Shown here in pieces: positions 17,675 through 20,264 of a stretch of 20,264 bases of DNA; the stretch's first letter is position 1, and each line of letters starts with the position of its first letter. The stretch is from contig LRSR01006288.1 in NCBI GenBank assembly GCA_001579985.1, forward strand, positions 1 through 20,264, written 5' to 3'. This DNA comes from Hypsibius dujardini. Lineage: Eukaryota > Tardigrada > Eutardigrada > Parachela > Hypsibiidae. The notes beneath the pieces are model-generated. The model was not told where the DNA came from and did no database searches. It saw only the letters and a list, made by a program, of their open reading frames with translations. The translations under genes and the position numbers were made by a program.

Positions 17675-17781
17675 TTTTTATCTATATATAAAAAAAAAAT
17701 TTATTAACTTTTTTCAGTATATTTATATACAGGCGTAAGAATTCTTAGGAATTCTTGAGCATTCTTGGGAATTCTTGTGAC
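17675..17781. promoter_or_regulatory. Divergent promoter region with TATA-like boxes and GAATTCTT repeats
   Basis: Between the LRR-like gene (leftward) and the ATPase gene (rightward) lie CTATATATAAAAA (about 17681-17693) and TATATTTATATAC (about 17718-17731). Just before the ATPase ATG are four tandem 10-11-bp units of the form (G)AATTCTTNG (17738-17776). The second TATA-like string stands about 50 bp upstream of the ATG. This would serve the two divergent genes; the tandem units may be a regulatory or 5'-UTR element. Confidence 0.45.
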
Positions 17782-18780
17782 ATGGCTTCCTCAAAGTGCT
17801 TTACATATCCAAATATGGCTGGATACAAGGAAACACCATTATTTAGAAATATAAAAAATGTAACGAATTTTATCACTCATCCCTCAAGCACGATTGTCTG
17901 TGGTAAGACAGGATCAGGTAAAACAGAAATAGTGATGAATATAATAAAATATGGATTGGAATACAGAATTTGGGATCAAATTATTATAATAAGCCCAGAT
18001 GCTCAATCGGAATACGAAACATTTTTTAATAAACTAGAAGAAGAAATCGACATTAGTGATTTGGCAATAATTATTCTGTCTAGTCTTCCTAAAACTCTCG
18101 AAGAGTTTATGGATAAACTTAAAGAAATAAATGAGGATAATAGAAACAAAATCGTTTTAAACACAGAAATTCAGACGCTTGCTATTGTTGATGACTTCCA
18201 TGCAGAGGCAACTAGTAATAAATTCATTAAACAAATTTTCACTAAAAGTAGACATTATGGAATCAGTTTAGTGTTCTGTACACAGAATTTTAATGAGTTG
18301 CATGTGACAGTCAAAGTAAATTCACATTACTATTTCTTTACAAAAAATGTACACGGAGATATTTTACAAAATATTGAGAAAAAATGTGGTATTGAGAACT
18401 TGAAAGAATTATATGAAAAATACATGAAAGAGACTAAAATTAAATATCCCTGGATATTACTCAACACTTTTAAAAGTTATTGTTCAGATAAAAGCGGTAA
18501 AATTTTCTACCTTAGTCATGAAAATGAAAAAGATGCAACAGATTTAGAACCTATCAGAAAAAATGAAAGGAATTTTGATTCAATCAATTTCTTCGAGTTC
18601 AAAAATAAGTTTGATCTTCATCAAAAAAATAATTTAAGACGAGCAATTTTAGATAAGTTCACTAGTATTGATGCAGATACTTTAGACAAAATGATGCTCA
18701 GTAGAAGAAGCAAAATACATGATGAAAATATTAAAAAACTAATTCCTAAACAATATTGGATGTTTTGGAGTTTGAAATAA
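17782..18780 (+). CDS. A32/FtsK-HerA-type genome-packaging ATPase
   Basis: 332 aa from ATG 17782 (MASSKCF); an upstream TTG-initiated extension is not needed. Walker A is GKTGSGKT at residues 41-48, preceded by the STIVC strand. Walker B is LAIVDDFH with the acidic pair at 137-138. A polar sensor strand (SLVFCTQNFNEL) follows, with RHYGIS before it, typical of A32-like packaging ATPases of Polintons, adintoviruses and nucleocytoplasmic viruses. The C-terminal about 90 residues are charged and helical. Role: powering DNA entry into the capsid. The gene is intact and converges with the integrase gene, stop to stop, 1 bp apart. An AATAAA overlaps the stop codon and may be its polyadenylation signal. 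Confidence 0.93.
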   Translation: MASSKCFTYPNMAGYKETPLFRNIKNVTNFITHPSSTIVCGKTGSGKTEIVMNIIKYGLEYRIWDQIIIISPDAQSEYETFFNKLEEEIDISDLAIIILSSLPKTLEEFMDKLKEINEDNRNKIVLNTEIQTLAIVDDFHAEATSNKFIKQIFTKSRHYGISLVFCTQNFNELHVTVKVNSHYYFFTKNVHGDILQNIEKKCGIENLKELYEKYMKETKIKYPWILLNTFKSYCSDKSGKIFYLSHENEKDATDLEPIRKNERNFDSINFFEFKNKFDLHQKNNLRRAILDKFTSIDADTLDKMMLSRRSKIHDENIKKLIPKQYWMFWSLK

Positions 18781-18781
18781 A

Positions 18782-19705
18782 TTATTTGAATCCTCCTTTC
18801 TTTTCAACGTAATTGGGGTAACTTTCTACTAGAATAATTTTTTGAAGCTCATACTCTTTATATAGTTTTTGAACTTTAGCATCAGTTTCAACATTTTTTA
18901 ATTTAAACTTATGACCTGTTCTCGCAATGATTTCATACACTTCACTAGAATATCGCAGCCTGTCGCCCTTATCAAATGTTTTTTTATCTAGCGATATTCT
19001 AACTTTATCTCCTATAATAAGTTTCGGTTGCAAAAATATTCTTTCCTGAAGATTGTCAGCTGATTTATTGAACACATCTATCGGTTTATTTTTTATTGTG
19101 CTGTGTACGGTATTATTGTAATTATCTTGAATATCTGGCAATATTTTGTACCATGCTCGAAGTCCAGTTGCAGTTCTCCATTTTTGCAGCATTTGCGCAA
19201 TCGTCCTATTTACTCGCTCAACTATAACATTTTTATTTATCTCGTTTGGGTCGGAAAAATATAGTTCTATATTGTTTGCCTTACAATAATCTCTAAACTG
19301 ATTAGTATTAAATTCATTGTCACAGTTAACATTTTGTGGAATACCCATGTGTGAAAACATTTTTTTTATATTTGTCATGATTGTAGGAAATCGTCTGTTT
19401 GTCATAGGGGTTAGCTGCAAATATCTAGAGTAAACATCGATACATACTAGTATATATTTGTATTTGTTCATGATAAATCTGTCGTAAATTATTATGTCAA
19501 TTTGATAGTTCTCTCTTGGTGCATAAGCATTTACAGTATTGTAGGTTTTTGGTTTTCTGGACTCTTTATTTATTTGATTCGTTAATTGATTTTTAAGAAA
19601 TTTATTTATAGATATAGTAGAAAGTTTTTCATCAAGTTTGGAATTTAATTTTGATGAAGACTGATAACCTATTTTTGGATCGTAGTATAGGTTTTGAAGA
19701 TTCAT
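18782..19705 (-). CDS. INT: Retroviral-type (rve) integrase of the Polinton class
   Basis: 307 aa from ATG 19705 (MNLQNLYYDP, A at -3). An ATG at 19789 in frame would add 28 hydrophobic residues and overlap the divergent small gene, so I prefer the shorter form. The rve core begins at YQIDIIIYD (first catalytic Asp) and continues with YILVCIDVYSRYL, NCDNEF (second Asp) and VERVNRTI (catalytic Glu). By my count 33 residues separate the second Asp and the Glu, two fewer than the usual 35, because DNEF lacks the GP of DNGPEF. A C-terminal SH3-like segment follows (IIGDKVRISLD, then SEVYEIIARTGHKFKLKN). I do not see a clear chromodomain. It would insert the element into host DNA with a 6-bp duplication, as known for Polintons. 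Confidence 0.94.
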   Translation of the reverse strand: MNLQNLYYDPKIGYQSSSKLNSKLDEKLSTISINKFLKNQLTNQINKESRKPKTYNTVNAYAPRENYQIDIIIYDRFIMNKYKYILVCIDVYSRYLQLTPMTNRRFPTIMTNIKKMFSHMGIPQNVNCDNEFNTNQFRDYCKANNIELYFSDPNEINKNVIVERVNRTIAQMLQKWRTATGLRAWYKILPDIQDNYNNTVHSTIKNKPIDVFNKSADNLQERIFLQPKLIIGDKVRISLDKKTFDKGDRLRYSSEVYEIIARTGHKFKLKNVETDAKVQKLYKEYELQKIILVESYPNYVEKKGGFK

Positions 19706-19732
19706 TTTGACTTTAGCAAAAATATTATAAAA
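19706..19732. promoter_or_regulatory. 27-bp divergent start region between integrase and small membrane gene
   Basis: It contains ATATTATAAAA directly before the plus-strand ATG. The two start codons are so close that the 5' UTRs must overlap the opposite coding sequence if both starts are correct. Confidence 0.3.
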
Positions 19733-19939
19733 ATGAACGTAACATATGAGATGTGTAAAGAAATATGTAACCAACAAGCAATTAATCAATGGAGTAATGC
19801 AAGTCTGGGGATTGCAGAAATACTTTTTACAAGTTTTAATATATTAATGAGTTATATTGTATACAAAAAAATTGATAGAAATAAAGACATGTTCCACAGA
19901 GAAAGTTTGTTCAGAGGTAACAGTAATGATAAAATTTAA
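19733..19939 (+). CDS. Small single-pass membrane protein of the element
   Basis: 68 aa from ATG 19733. A hydrophobic helix (LGIAEILFTSFNILMSYIVY, residues about 27-46) is followed by a basic, polar tail (KKIDRNKDMFHRE). The N-terminal part has two cysteines and possible N-glycosylation sites (NVT, NAS). It has no recognisable homologue. It sits between the divergent integrase and the convergent polymerase gene (20-bp gap to its stop). The real start could be the in-frame ATG at 19694, but that would overlap the integrase coding sequence. Confidence 0.5.
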   Translation: MNVTYEMCKEICNQQAINQWSNASLGIAEILFTSFNILMSYIVYKKIDRNKDMFHRESLFRGNSNDKI

Positions 19940-19959
19940 GTTATTAATCAATCCCAAGC

Positions 19960-20262
19960 TCAATTATAATATTTTTTTAATATTAACCTTGTCTTATAAT
20001 GACCATAAGCATAGGTTGTTAATCCATCTTCTCTGAGCCATGATTTGTCATCATAATTTACCAAAGCTAATTTATCTACATGATTAGTAAATAATTGATG
20101 ATTTTCGCTTTTGAAAGTATTGAACTCTATTTCTTTTGTCTTGTTATCGAATAAACAGTCTTTAAAATCTTTTTCTAATAAACTACCTTTTGGACACCCT
20201 TTTGTTGCCTGTTTGCTCTTTTTATAGTTTGGATCTTCAGTGTCATGTAAGTTGGCGTGATA
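19960..20262 (-). CDS. POLB: Protein-primed DNA polymerase B, C-terminal end (runs off window)
   Basis: The minus-strand frame is open from the right edge to TGA at 19962-19960, 100 residues, with no start inside the window. The segment carries the conserved end of Polinton type-B polymerases: TKGCPKGSL, a DFKDCLF step, a FNTFKSENHQL strand, then VDKLALVNYDDKSWL and the near-terminal AYGHYKTR, where Polinton polymerases usually end with a similar GHY motif. Role: protein-primed replication of the linear element genome. The catalytic palm motifs lie to the right of the window. It is an edge truncation, not decay. Confidence 0.85.
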   Translation of the reverse strand, partial: YHANLHDTEDPNYKKSKQATKGCPKGSLLEKDFKDCLFDNKTKEIEFNTFKSENHQLFTNHVDKLALVNYDDKSWLREDGLTTYAYGHYKTRLILKKYYN

Positions 20263-20264
20263 CA

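Larger units (their letters stand above)
11760..20264. mobile_element. Polinton/Maverick (adintovirus-like) integrated element, right end outside window
   Basis: Eleven tightly packed intronless genes in AT-rich DNA include the diagnostic Polinton set: adenain-like protease, double-jelly-roll capsid protein, penton-type protein, A32-like ATPase, retroviral-type integrase and type-B DNA polymerase. The left boundary is approximate, placed by the composition shift; no TIR or 6-bp target duplication can be verified because the other end is missing. Apart from one stop in the LRR-like gene every frame is open, so the copy is young or under selection. pX-like and fibre-like genes point to the virion-forming adintovirus type. 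Other possibilities, such as a contig-joined free virus, are less likely given animal genes on the same strand of sequence. Confidence 0.92.

Noticed and set aside
17755-17781. Nine-codon N-terminal extension of the packaging ATPase
   Set aside because: It starts at TTG and reads through the GAATTCTT tandem repeat; the ATG at 17782 is the natural eukaryotic start.
19706-19789. 28-residue hydrophobic N-terminal extension of the integrase
   Set aside because: It would overlap the small membrane gene, and integrases of this class do not need it; the ATG at 19705 has a better context.

Overview
The window is animal nuclear DNA carrying an integrated virus-like transposon. The left part (about 1-11,700) is mixed-composition and intron-rich. 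It holds three genes that I could follow exon by exon: a six-RRM RBM19/Mrd1 homologue (minus, 14 coding exons), a Cab45/SDF4-like six-EF-hand protein (plus, 2 exons) and an ARL6IP4/SR-25 homologue (minus, 4 exons). Short introns (mostly 59-360 bp), GT-AG junctions, Kozak-like starts, TGAT/AATC tetranucleotide tracts, minisatellites and two copies of a small TA-flanked inverted-repeat element all fit a compact metazoan, probably invertebrate, genome. I cannot name the species or phylum.

Host layout: RBM19 (4731 to 82) and SDF4 (5466 to 6658) diverge from a 734-bp spacer with duplicated GC boxes. SDF4 and ARL6IP4 (8351 to 7429) converge. From 8352 to about 11,760 there is mostly repeat-rich intergenic DNA, with one weak spliced gene candidate of unknown product (about 10,209-9,334, minus) and a striking 59-bp perfect inverted repeat around a 253-bp spacer (10,921-11,291).

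From about 11,760 to the right edge the DNA turns AT-rich, intronless and gene-dense. This is one end of a Polinton/Maverick (adintovirus-like) element cut by the window edge. Left to right it carries: adenain-like cysteine protease (minus), double-jelly-roll major capsid protein (minus), penton-type minor capsid protein (minus), pX/pVI-like virion protein (plus), an unassigned helical protein (plus), an adenovirus-fibre-like shaft protein (plus), a secreted leucine-rich-repeat-type protein broken by one in-frame stop (minus), A32/FtsK-type packaging ATPase (plus), retroviral-type integrase (minus), a small membrane protein (plus) and the C-terminal end of protein-primed DNA polymerase B (minus, running off the window). 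Together they make a capsid assembly and maturation set, a packaging motor, an attachment protein and a replication/integration set, so the element looks like an integrated virus, largely intact in this window.

The most interesting points: (i) the protease frame has no ATG before its catalytic domain but enters in the -1 frame exactly at an A_AAA_AAC slippery heptamer just before the capsid stop codon, suggesting capsid-protease expression by programmed frameshifting; (ii) a fibre-like triple-beta-spiral repeat protein in a Polinton; (iii) a captured secreted LRR protein. All assignments come from reading the sequence and from family knowledge; no database search was possible.
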